Assembly: GCA_028023455.1 (NCBI GenBank)
Contig: JAQFVV010000321.1
Span: 498,001-562,000, forward strand
DNA from: Epiperipatus broadwayi
Taxonomy: Eukaryota > Onychophora > Udeonychophora > Euonychophora > Peripatidae
Direction of reading: 5' to 3'
DNA length: 64,000 bases
Made by a program: the position numbers and the translations under genes. This document shows, piece after piece, positions 24,211 through 35,100 of this stretch (its first letter is position 1; each line of letters begins with the position of its first letter). The notes beneath the pieces were generated by a model that ran no database searches, was not told where the DNA came from, and saw only the letters and a list, made by a program, of their open reading frames with translations.

Positions 24211-24387
24211 GAGGGAATATTAATTTGTCTAACTGGTCAAGTTTTTAATTTCATTGAGGAAGGAGCCATTTCATATGTTGAATTGCTAATGGTAGTAAAT
24301 TTATGAGATATTTTACAATAGTAGTGTGGTTATAAATTTATTTAAACGCACATTGATTACATAAGTAATATTTACTAAGGCTGTTAC

Positions 24388-24632
24388 CTTAAGAATGTGC
24401 GCATAAAAATGCGATAGTAGGGACCTCTACAGGTCTTAATCACAAGCTTACATTTTGGAAGAAAAGAGGAGAACCCAAGGGGAATCCTTCTTTACTTCAA
24501 CATACTTCACCTATTTATATAGAAAGTAGGTTGAAGTAAAGAAGGGTTCCCCTCTTTTCTTCCAAAATGTAAGCTTGTGGTTAAGATGTGTAGAGGTCCT
24601 CACTATTGCATTTTTATGCGTACTTTCTTAAT
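24388..24632. repeat. foldback element, about 110-bp arms
   Basis: The left arm (about 24388-24508) and right arm (about 24525-24632) are near-perfect reverse complements, sharing ACAAGCTTACATTTTGGAAG and TTTACTTCAA, with a short loop around CCTATTTATATAGAA. The outermost bases TTAAGAA and TTCTTAA are also inverted. No coding capacity. It lies within the last TatD intron. Confidence 0.8.
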
Positions 24633-24985
24633 AGTAATGTGGATAATGGCAGATCTAACCTACAGTACAATCAATAATATTAGTCACCAAACAGAGAAGA
24701 GTTTTTTCACTTTAAGAAAAAATAATTCAACTATTTAGCTTATGCTAGATTTATGAAAGGATGAGATAGATTGCCTTTAATGGGTCATTGTACATTAATG
24801 TAGAAGAGTAAGAAACACACATCCTTATACAAATCTTAAGGTAAACAGTATTTAAATCTTTATTAGTGACTAAACTATTTTATAAGTATGAAATAACATG
24901 TGTATTTGTGCGAACTTTGTTTCAGATATAATACTATTAATTATTAAAAGATTTTTATTAATGAATACATGTTTTTCTTTTTCAG

Positions 24986-25123
24986 ACCCGAAATGAACCA
25001 GCCAATATTATTGTATCTTGTAACTTTTTGGCTGAATTGAAAAAAGTGAGTCCAGATGAAATTCAAAGAAAAACATTTGAAAACACTCTTAGATTATTTC
25101 CTTCATTAAAACAATATCTATAA
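24986..25123 (+). CDS. TatD-family DNase (TATDN3-like), last coding exon
   Basis: The exon follows a good acceptor (TTTTTCTTTTTCAG) and runs 138 bp to TAA. It encodes TRNEPANIIVSCNFLAELKK, then VSPDEIQRKTFENTLRLFP and SLKQYL. RNEP followed by I-I-V-x-x...A-x-L-K...S-x-x-E...x-T-x-x-N-x-x-x-L-F is the standard TatD carboxyl end (R-N-E-P, then the N-A-x-x-L-F-P helix), at the usual length. It joins in phase with 18271-18351. Two AATAAA signals follow within 20 bases, so the transcript probably ends near 25150-25170. The predicted protein is complete at this end. Confidence 0.9.
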   Translation, partial: TRNEPANIIVSCNFLAELKKVSPDEIQRKTFENTLRLFPSLKQYL

Positions 25124-25923
25124 CTCTAAATAAAATATTAATAAAATCATTACATGCTTTAATTTTTTACTAAATTATTTTTTAAGTCAAAGGGAATTGG
25201 CTAACAGCAGTGCAGTAATGGACAAAATAAAAGGAATGCATATGACTGCTATTTGCATTTTATATAGGTTAGAATGGTACTTAGATATTAGTGGTTGACT
25301 AACATTTATCCCAGTTCAATAATGGGCCAGGGGACACCTAATAATATTTAAATTAGGTTATTGAAGATACTGCAGCAAATGATTAACATTACTGTCATTA
25401 TCATTATATAATTTGGGCTATATGAACTGGAACATTATTATCTTGTAATATTTCAATATTGTTTGGAAAAACTTTTGCACTATGAGAAATTTCTTTAGCT
25501 GTGCTTGTATAATATGATTTCTCAACTTTATCAGTTTGACTGCATACTAATGTGAAAAGGAAGTTTATATTTGGTCTATTTCTGGATGATATCAAAAAGA
25601 TATAGTTTTAAAAAATATAAAGATGATTCATATAAGCATATGAAAAAAATATGACTTTTTTATCATGCAGATGATACTACTTCATTGATTACATTAACAT
25701 TAGAAAATGGTGGTGGAGAAATAACTGCTTGGATATTTTATTTTTAAAACTCTCAATGGATTGATAGTTTTGAATATATTTGCAAGTGTATTCTTTGTAA
25801 TGACCTTTGATCCCTGACAAAGTTTTGTTATACTGATTTTTAATACTAGTTTGTTTGAGCAGATTTTATTTTATGATATATAATGAATATGCCTCTCATT
25901 CTTGAGATTGTTTGTCTTACAAC
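25124..25923. other. no gene seen downstream of the TatD stop
   Basis: AT-rich intergenic sequence. The minus-strand frame at 25404-25595 resembles no family I know (KSYYTSTAKEISHSAKVFPN). Its helix-like NNIEILQDNNVPVH recalls mariner-type transposase text, but no DD34D residues can be shown. Confidence 0.35.
25129..25145 (+). terminator. polyadenylation signals of the TatD gene
   Basis: AATAAA at 25129-25134 and again at 25140-25145, 6 and 17 bases after the stop codon. Confidence 0.65.
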
Positions 25924-25936
25924 ATTAAACTATATA
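25924..25936. repeat. 13-bp target-site duplication, left
   Basis: ATTAAACTATATA, repeated exactly at 26652-26664, flanking the compact Penelope-like insertion. Confidence 0.7.
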
Positions 25937-26651
25937 AAAACAAAAAATACTTAATTGTAATTATTAATTAGAGAAAATATAACTTACTATTAAAAATTTA
26001 TCGGCTGAACGTTTTCGAGGAACCATGCCTCATACTCATAGCCTTCATGAAAAGTGTAATAAATATATGCAATAAATATATATAATAAATATATGATCAA
26101 TAACTCTAAAGACCACATTGATCGATCGCTCACCCCACACGTGGTGTACTCTATTTCCTGCCCTCAAGCCGGATGCCACGCTACATATTATGGGGAAACG
26201 AAAGCCACAATTAATACCAGATTGGCTCAACATCGTTACACATTCAACAGAGCTCAAACGAACAGCAACACATCCTCCATATTTTTCGAACATAGTAAAC
26301 AATCTGGGCACAACTTCATACCTGCCAACCCCATTATTTTATGTTCAGAGTCAAATGATTACAGGAGAAAAATAAAGGAGGCATTCTATATTAATAGAGA
26401 CATCTATGCCATTAACAGAAAGGACACATGCTTCGAGATCTCGAAAAAATGGGCTACGTAACAGTAGCTTATTTGAATATTTACATTTGCATATATTTAT
26501 TACACTTTTCATGAAGGCTATGAGTATGAGGCATGGTTCCTCGAAAATGTTCAGCCGATAAATTTTTAATAGTAAGTTATATTTTCTCTAATTAATAATT
26601 ACAATTAAGTATTTTTTGTTTTTACATATAAGGAGAAATTAAAACCATATT
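25937..26651 (+). mobile_element. compact Penelope-like insertion: inverted repeats around a GIY-YIG ORF
   Basis: The 0.7 kb element consists of a 136-bp left arm (25937-26072), one short ORF, a matching inverted right arm (about 26486-26622) and a 29-base A/T-rich tail, bounded by a 13-bp perfect direct repeat. The arms share CGAGGAACCATGCCTCATAC and CTTCATGAAAAGTGTAATAA (or their complements), nearly unchanged. Penelope-like elements are known to have pseudo-LTRs in direct or inverted order and variable target duplications, so a 5'-truncated insertion with an inverted pseudo-LTR explains all parts. A non-autonomous element keeping only the nuclease is the more interesting alternative. Confidence 0.7.
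26093..26461 (+). CDS. GIY-YIG endonuclease ORF of the compact Penelope-like insertion
   Basis: The 122-codon frame has no internal stop. It reads HVVYSISCPQAGCHATYYGE, where VVY and YYG correspond to the GIY and YIG strands, with a CP-x4-C insert (C-P-Q-A-G-C) typical of the Penelope nuclease. TRLAQHR supplies the conserved Arg/His helix. FFEHSKQSGH matches the usual A-E-H-x-x-x-x-G-H segment. IKEAFYINR carries the expected catalytic Glu and neighbouring Asn. All of these key positions are present, so the nuclease could be active if expressed. No reverse transcriptase is present. The ATG follows directly on the left inverted arm. Its base composition is clearly richer in GC than the flanks, suggesting recent arrival. 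Confidence 0.78.
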   Translation: MINNSKDHIDRSLTPHVVYSISCPQAGCHATYYGETKATINTRLAQHRYTFNRAQTNSNTSSIFFEHSKQSGHNFIPANPIILCSESNDYRRKIKEAFYINRDIYAINRKDTCFEISKKWAT

Positions 26652-26664
26652 TATTAAACTATAT
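26652..26664. repeat. 13-bp target-site duplication, right
   Basis: Exact copy of 25924-25936. Confidence 0.7.
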
Positions 26665-27439
26665 AGTTATCTTCCAATAGTTTTGACAAATTTTACAGGC
26701 TTCTGAAATTGATATTCCCTTTCTATTGATACTTCTTATCATTTTCGTAGAGTTTTATCTATAAAAGAAAATATTATTTTGATATGTACTTTTTTTATAA
26801 TATTATTAGTTGTCACCAAATCCATATATGAGATCAACTTCTGGTAATTATAAATAAGGATTTCTTCAAAATGACAATCCATATATATAAAACTGCTTAA
26901 AGATAATTCAGTATTCCAATGGTAAAGGATGAATGAGATGCTTGAGACCATCCATCTCATTGCTTGTCATCAGTTTTTCACCACCAATATTTATAATCAT
27001 CTTACATTTTTCAAATAAATGAGATTGGTCATAAGATCTAAGTAAGTCAATTTTTTTAGCTAATTATCTGTGCTTTAAGTGAGAATTGAAATATAATCTG
27101 TGAAGCATAATATCAAAAACAGTACTAATACGTTTTTTTTGGTCCTTTCTATATTTATTTCATTAGTGTTTTCAAAATAGCTTATATATAACTGTTCATA
27201 TGCTGTCTATGAAGATAAAAGTATAACAGCTTTTAAGTACACTGCTACAAAGCACAAAGTATATTGTCTAGGGTTTTTCACTATCCAGTTAAGGTTAGAA
27301 TGTTTTTCCATTCCTGTGTTAAAAATCATCATTATTGGATAATTAACTGGAATGGTTATGGATAAATATTTGAAAGATAAATTATAATCCTATTACTTTT
27401 TTTTTGTTTATTCATTGTGTATTCAACAAGACATAAGTA
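26665..27439. other. no feature seen
   Basis: AT-rich intergenic sequence without a recognisable gene. Confidence 0.5.
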
Positions 27440-27945
27440 TATCAGGTAGATGGGCTGTTGTTGAAACCATGAGGCCTGCGGTATACTATATATTTATATT
27501 TATTATTAAAATATATTTTTTAATTTTCAAAAAGGACAATATAAGCTTTTGTGGGTGTTGGTTTTATAAGGATTCATAAACAATGTAAGTTAGCAAAAGT
27601 AAAATTTAATTAGCTAAGCAATTGAAATGCAAAAATTAATATATTGTTTGAGCATATTAAAAAGTATTTACTTAGCCTGAATTCAAATTTAAGTCACAGG
27701 ATGTGTCAGACAAAAGGCCCGCTGTTGCAACACGAAACTCTATACATACCATATTTGTAACTTTATTTATTAAAATATGGACGATTTTTTTAAATTCTCA
27801 AAAAGGAAAATATCATCATACATATATATTGGTTTTACTGGTATTTCTAAACAATATGTAAGTTTATAAAAATAAAATTTAATTATCAAAACAATTTATT
27901 AGGCAAAAAATAATACTTTGTCTAAATTGATTACAATAAAATTTT
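27440..27945 (+). repeat. diverged tandem duplication, about 270-bp period
   Basis: 27440-27665 and 27715-27945 share, in order, a GGC..GCTGTTG patch, a TTTATTATTAAAATAT patch, CTCAAAAAGGA (or TTCAAAAAGGA), TTGGTTTTA, AAACAATGTAAGTT and AAATTTAATTA. Divergence is high. No protein is encoded. Confidence 0.55.
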
Positions 27946-28476
27946 TGATTTGAAATATGCAGTTTTATGCTGATGTTGTAGTAGATATTTATAAAATAAT
28001 AATTTGCAGAGAAATTAAAGATAGTATCATATCTTCTTATCTAAGAATTATGGTCAAGAAAAGATTAATAATTTTATCGTTAAAAGCTCACAAATTTGAA
28101 AGTTATGATTGCGATATATTTATTTATTTAGTATTTAAAACTTTTCCCCTCCTTTATGCAAAGTAATTGGAGTGGCTTTTTCTTTAGCAGTAGGCTTTTT
28201 GAAGACTTTTATCTTACCAATAAAAGTTTTAACTATAAAATAATAATGGTTTATTGTACACTTAGTTTTTCAGGAAATCATGTGACGTTTGAGCTCAACA
28301 ATTCCACTTAATTGTGCAAACGGATTTTATTTTTAAAACATGGATTCCGAAATCTAGTTTTTAAGTTTATCAGTTTACAATTATTTAACCGTATAGAGCG
28401 AAAGAGTTTGAATTCTTGCAAAGTTTTGGTGCATTATTTGCATGGAAATAAAAAATGGTTACTATTTAAATGATAT
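27946..28476. other. no feature seen
   Basis: AT-rich with short chance frames. Confidence 0.4.
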
Positions 28477-28707
28477 ATAGAGTGTATGAGCACAGACTTT
28501 CACATGACCCACCACTCTCCACACTATCTCATAACACATACACTCGAACACATATATGTCGAAAAGACAAATAATCACCAATATACATATTTCATGCTAA
28601 GCCAGCAATCATCAGTTGGTCCAGATTACCATCTCTACACATGTATGCTGTACGTACTCAGGTATACATATATAGACACAGGTATATAATAAGCCTGTGT
28701 GTTTCAG
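28477..28707. repeat. short interspersed repeat family S, copy 2 (short 3' form)
   Basis: Starts with GTGTATGAGCACAGACTTTC and contains CAGCAATCATCAGTTGGTCC. It ends with ACACAGGTATATAATAAGCC, the same end as the palindromic copy at 16738-17040. Part of a frame across it is incidental. Confidence 0.7.
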
Positions 28708-30875
28708 TTATTTAAATGACAGTAAAAAAAAAAAAGTCATTTTTTTAGACACATTTAAATTTGAAAAATAGTTTTGCGTGGATTAAAAGGAATTAATCAT
28801 ATTTCAATCTGTAATTAATAAAGATAAAAACAATATAGAAAATAATTATTTTTTAATATAATAAATATTTTGATTTAAAAAAAGATGAAAAATCTATTTT
28901 CTACTTCATTAACAATCGTAATAAGAGTAGATAAAGGGTATTAGATGTCGAATGCAAGTGCTTTCTACAAGCAAATTTTAGTAAATGTATGTTTATATTT
29001 GTATTTCAAAGTTGACACCATTTCCCATTCCTTTAATAATTTATTTAACTCTTAGTTTTAGAACTGCACTGTAAATTCTTATGAGCTCTTTGCTGGAAGA
29101 ATAAGTAATATATAGTAAAAAAATAAATTTATTTCTAAGTATTATCATTATTACCAATGTATAATAATGATGGGACTTGATGTTTTAAAGGGATGAATAT
29201 AGTCCGAATATGTTTCATGATAATTATACTGAACTGCGCAAGATATAATTAACTTGAGCATTTCTGTACCAAATGGAAGATTGAGTAAGCACTTTATTTT
29301 ACTTTACTCCATTGAGAATTTATAAATGAATCTTTAGCTCACAAATCTGTCCCCTACACTTCTTAACCTGTCACATTTGCAGAAATTATTTTTTTTAGTG
29401 AGAATGATGTATATGACAACGATCTGAGCTATGAGATTTACTGAGTAACAAAAAAGGATAGTATTCAGAAAATTAGTTTTTTTTCTCTTTAACTTCTTCC
29501 GATTTCATTGTTTATATAGAGGCAAGATTGAAAAATGATGATTTAATAGAAATTTGAACAAATATTTAAGTTGTAGTAATTAAATAGTTATTAATATATT
29601 TATGTAAAAATTTTAAATGAAGAATTGTAAAATGATTAATAAATGACATTTTCTTGTTAAATAAATAAATCTCTAGAGAGGTCATGTGACACTATCAGAA
29701 TTTCGAAGTTGAGTTTCAATTCAGAAACATTTAGCTTTTTGAGTCCATTATTCTATCATTTTATTAAGCAGCACAGCTGATACAAATTGTTAGTTGTGAA
29801 GATCATGGAATATCAATGCATTTGGAAATGAAAGATTGAACTTTGATATAGGAACTTTTAGCCATCAGTCACAGGATAGTTTTTATTGAAATCAAGATAG
29901 TAATGACATGATAACACATTTAGTCACCAAATTCACTTCTCTAACACCACTGAATCTTTTATTAAAACTGAATAATAAAATTAAGAGATGGAACTAAAGT
30001 GAAATATAAAAAAAGAAAACTTCAATATACCAAAAAGAGTTTTCTAAAGAATGTTAAAGCTGATGTCAAAATCTGATTGCTTCACGGCAAACTTTAAATA
30101 AATAAGTTATTGAACTACAATACTATTTCATAAATAAGAAAAAATTATTTAGGATTTTGAATAACACACTTTGATATTTAAAACAACTTCCTAAATTTTC
30201 AATTTTTATCCTGGAAAAGATAATAGAAGTTTTTTGTTGTCAAAAAATATAAAATTAGAGAACATTAAGCACATATAGTTAGAGATGATGGACTAGGACT
30301 ATGGAGCAACGGTAAAATATTCAGCAGGGTTATGATAATATTCTTGATTTTTTAAAGAAGAAATTATTTTGGCTCTACAGTAAAGGATCTGTTTATAGGC
30401 ATTGATAAAGTAGAGCTCCTAGACTATGCTTATCTTTTCTACATGAAAGCTACATTCCTATCATTCAATAAAAGCTAATGAAAGAAAATTAATTACTATA
30501 TATAAAATCTCAATTTATCTTAGCAAAGAAAAAAGATGAATGAAAATCTAAATTGGATTAAAAATGAACTGCTTTTCTTGTTAGATGAAAGCTCTTTGAT
30601 ACAAACATGAGATTATGAACATGGTAAATTTTTGAATAATAATTATTACACTGGAAAGAGTATTGATCGTTTTGTTAATCGTATAAACAAATTGGTTATA
30701 ATACAATTAAAAAAAAGATAAAAAACTAACAAATTATCATGATTTTTTTCCCCATAAAGTATGTAATAAAATCTATAATGAATGTATGGAGTAGATTTTA
30801 AAGTCACTTTTATGCCCTGAATATCGTAATATTAATTAGGCAAATTTGTTTACAAATATACTTTTGTAATATATA
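28708..30875. other. gene desert
   Basis: About 2.2 kb of AT-rich sequence with no recognised exon, RNA or repeat boundary. Confidence 0.5.
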
Positions 30876-31230
30876 GGGTATATGAGCACAGACTTTCACA
30901 TGACCCACTACTCTTCACACTATCTCATAACACTGATACACTTGAACACACATGTTGAAAAGATAAATAATCACCAATATACGAATTTCATGCTAAACCA
31001 GCAATCATCAGTTGGTCCAGATTACCATCTCTACACATATATGCTATAAGTGCTCAGATATATATTAAGACAGCCAATTCTCATACTTTAATGGACAGGC
31101 TTCAATCTACTCCAACTCTTCAACCGTCCATCCAATTGAAAATCTGATGATGGAATGCTCAAAGGCCACCCTAAGGCCACGATTCTTGTCACACCCATGT
31201 TGACCTAAAGTCAATCTGACCCCTCATGTA
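30876..31230. repeat. short interspersed repeat family S, copy 3 (long 3' form)
   Basis: Shares the GAGCACAGACTTTC start and CAGCAATCATCAGTTGGTCC core with 28477-28707, but continues differently: GGACAGGCTTCAATC, a TCCAATTGAAAATCTGATGA stretch and GTTGACCTAAAGTCAATCTG. The same long end is found in inverse at 44846-45060. Confidence 0.75.
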
Positions 31231-31939
31231 CAGGACATAATCCTTTTGGCGAAACTTTTTGTTTTAAATGGCAGCTGTCTAAAAGAGGAAAAAGTCAATA
31301 AAAACTTTTTCCAAAATAAACTGTGAAGCAAATACTGATGAATTGTAAAAAGTTTTTTTATATTATTTTTGTTAATTTTAAAACAGTTATATATACATAA
31401 AATAATAAATTGTGATACATATAATTTTATAACTATTAGAAACCAACCAGTAACTACTTAAATATTATTATATAATACAGGACTTATTGTAATTAATTGA
31501 CAATCCCCCCCCCCAAAAAAAAAAAAAACAATACTTAAATAAATAGTGCAAAAAAAACGAGGTCATCACACAATGAAAAGAAAAACAAAACAGATGAAAA
31601 TTATTTATTTTATGTAGCCATTCCCAGCTAATCAAACAATTTTGCATCCATTAAGAAAAAATTCTCTTAAAGAATACAGCTTGGCAAAACAAAAAACAGC
31701 TCTAAACTTTAGATAACAAAATAAGCATTACACTAGAATTTATTTACAAAATTGAGAAATAATTCAATTCAATACATAAACAGTAAGGGTTTTAAATTTC
31801 CTAATCAGCAACAGTCACTTGCTGATGAATATGATCATTGAACCATCACAAAAAGAACATAAAAAGAAAAAATAAATTATAATGCAATACGGATAAGTTT
31901 TGTGGTAACTATACAAAACAATCAATGAATCACAGATTT
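31231..31939. other. no feature seen
   Basis: AT-rich, with an uninterrupted C run followed by an A run near 31505. Confidence 0.5.
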
Positions 31940-32115
31940 AGTAAATATCACATGATCACCATTTCTTATGCTTGCTTGTAACTGTTAAAACAGGCAAAAC
32001 TCTCCATACAGTATTGCCAGATGGGGATTTTATGCACAAGCCTTCTGGCATCCAATGATTACTCTGGCTTGCACTGAATGGCAGTACTGTATGGGGAGTT
32101 TTGCCTGTTTTTATC
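31940..32115. repeat. foldback family F, copy 1
   Basis: Arms of about 35 bp at 31986-32020 and 32079-32113 share ACAGGCAAAACTCTCCATAC and its reverse complement, with a 58-base middle containing TTTTATGCACAAGCCTTCTG. The outer part (CACATGATCACCATTTCTTA) recurs in inverse at 63714-63740, showing that this is a family and not a single hairpin. Confidence 0.7.
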
Positions 32116-35100
32116 CCAGATACATTCACATATAGCAAACACTGTATTCTGTTTATTTAATGCTTTGCAATGTTATTTTTCAGTTTCTATAAATATTTTT
32201 TCCTGAAAAATTTCAACATATTTAATTATAGCTTTTCTATATATTCTGTTCTCAGGCAAATCCCAATGAAAAAAATCAATATTGCATGTATTTAAAAATA
32301 TTTTTGAGATAATCTTAATAATATGAAACCGGGTCTACTGTCACATATCAGTACAATGAAAATATAGTGATTCTATAATATAACGATGAACAAATTGAAG
32401 AATATGCCAATTGATTTTATGGTCTTGTCATTGAAATTTTAATATTAAACTAATATTTCTTTAAAAACATTTTTTTTAAAAAAAGCATCTTATAAATAGT
32501 TTGCTCAGCTCCATGAAACAAAATTTTAAGAGAAATTTCAGAAATTGCACACAAATATTAAATCTAAACATGTTAAATTGAAGTCTGATATAATTTTATA
32601 TGTAAATAAATTGCAAACATTAATATAAGAAACTATGAATGCTATTCTAGTATGGCAATGGGTATTTAATTTACAATTACATGGCAGAAGTAAGTTCACT
32701 CCGAGATATATATATATAGCAAGTATTGAAAAGCATTTGTTAGTAATTAGGATATGTCTGAAAAAGCCATTGAGACTAACTCCGTTGATTATATATCTGT
32801 GCATTTGATTATTATATATAGGTATTGTTAAATGTTCATCCAGAAATAAATTGACATACTAATGGCAGATTAGAGACTTATAAATATTGGAATTTATTTT
32901 TTCTTCTTCAGAAACGCGTATAATGGTAGTAATTAAGATGATATTATTACGTATTTTAAAATGACACTTTGATATAAATTTAAGGTTTAAAAATAAATGT
33001 TATTTAAAGCATTAATAACTACAGATACTTTTAGAATGTTATTGTAAATATGAATTCCTGAAAAGTATAAACAATAATTTATTTGTTTGTTGGAAACGGT
33101 TGCAATAACATCTAAAAGAATTTCTTCCCCAAATTCTTATTTTATTTACCTAAATATAAATGAATAAATAAAGCTCTAAATTATATACTCAAAACTTTCT
33201 ACATTAAAAGTATAAATATAATTTGATTATATTTTTAAATAAATATGATTATTTTCATAGATGATGAAAGATATATTTCATGATTTACATGAAGATATTT
33301 ATGACATTTCTTTTTTGTCACCAGCAATAAACATGGTGATCATGTAGTTAAGACAAAAACATATTTGTATCGCACAATATATATAGTAATCTGATAAAAT
33401 TGGAAAATTTCCAGGGATACCCACATATGCAAATGCCACAAAAACATAAACAGTGCTTCCTTTATTAAAAGCAACTGATACTGGGCATATGCCTTCTATT
33501 GAAATCTATCAAAAGAGCTAATGTGTATAATTTAAGAATACCATTCTATAAAATCATATTACAAACAGCTATTATGGCAAGATTGCTCTGTACATTAAAT
33601 TTAAAAAGTTTTTAGATGAGATTTACATTAGAGTTGTTTGTCATAAGATTGTCATGGGTTTTTATGATCCATTCTCTTTATTCCAGTATCATTTATTGTA
33701 AGATTGAATAATTGATGATAATGCTATTATACTAATATCACCATACTATTTCCAGGCTTTCTTCATTGAGAACCATCTTTAACAGTTATATACTATCAAG
33801 ATAATAGTCAAGTTGGAAGAACATCCAAATGTCTTAAAGCCAAATTAATTTGCTTAATCTTATGCTGTTTTTTAATTTTTTATGATATTCTGGCACATAT
33901 TTTAAAATTCTGTGCTTAATACCAATTATCATCATTGCTTGCTTATAGGCATCAATAAAGCTTACCAATTAAATTTTATTTCAGAACACTTTTTTTTTTA
34001 TTACAAAGATTAGACTTAAGAAACAAATCCAAGATATTCATTTCTATCTGTTAGATATAAAGTTTTTTTTACAGAGAAGTTTTCTGAACTTGTTGTTAGT
34101 GGAAGACTCATATATTATGAAGAAATTTTGATATCATACAGAAATTATTAGGGGAACCATTTTCATTATCTGATATATGTTTAGATTTTATTTTGTATGC
34201 AACTCAAAAATTTGGGATCAAAACAACTCCCATTTTTATCTAATCATAAATTTTAGTTTTTTTTTTAATTATTGATGATGATGACAAATGCTCCAAATAC
34301 CTTAATAATACCATACATTAAAAAAGTCTCATGGAATTATCTTTAAAAATAGTTCATTAGACTCTTAATGGAAAATAATATTAGTAAAACATGATTAAAA
34401 TATTTTTTTGATATGAATATATGTGAGATAGTTAATTTTCATAATATCTGAAACACACACACACACATATATATATATTGGAAAAGATGAATTATTTTCA
34501 GGATGTCAAGGAAGATGCTATTCTTTGACATTTTCATACCTATAAGAAATAACTTTCTGGGTTTAAATCCTTATAAAAAGGCTTTGAAAGGAAATAGATT
34601 TTTTTATTTCAATAAACCACAACAAAAGGGCTATTATAGATTAATGGAGAAAACTTGTTTAACATCAGGAGGATTGTCAATTAGTAGTAATTAGTAATTT
34701 CCTGGCAACATCAAAAGGTAAAGCTATTTTCATTTATATAAAAATAATCACTTAATTTCCATTTTTTATAAAAACCCGAAGACTATGAAATATAAATTAT
34801 ATATATATGAGTTGCACTATCTTTAAAATTATTTTCAAATAATTTTCTTTAAATTGTAACAAATTTATATATTTCATAAAAAGCTCATTTTACTTTATAT
34901 TTGAGTTTTCTTTTTGGCAAACATTAAAAGAGTAAAAATATTTGTCATGAGAATTTTTTTATTATTAAGGTATGAAAATATATAGTTATAACAAATATAA
35001 AATTTGTCTATATTGCAACAGCCTATTTTTAATTAGTGTCACTATAGACAACTTGAATGAAAGAACAATTCTGTTGGCCAAAATATTGCAGAATCAATGA

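Noticed and set aside
25404-25595. Possible mariner transposase piece (minus strand, ...NNIEILQDNNVPVHIAQII)
   Set aside because: The Q-D-N-x-x-x-H text recalls mariner's second catalytic region, but no other motif or terminal inverted repeat could be found.
26045-26375. Overlapping frames on both strands in the GC-richer GIY-YIG region
   Set aside because: Only the 26093-26461 frame carries the nuclease motifs; the others are out-of-frame shadows.
31956-32138. 60-codon minus-strand frame with repeated KTGKTPHTVLP and NTVWRVLPVLT text
   Set aside because: The two halves are the arms of a foldback read through; no independent gene.
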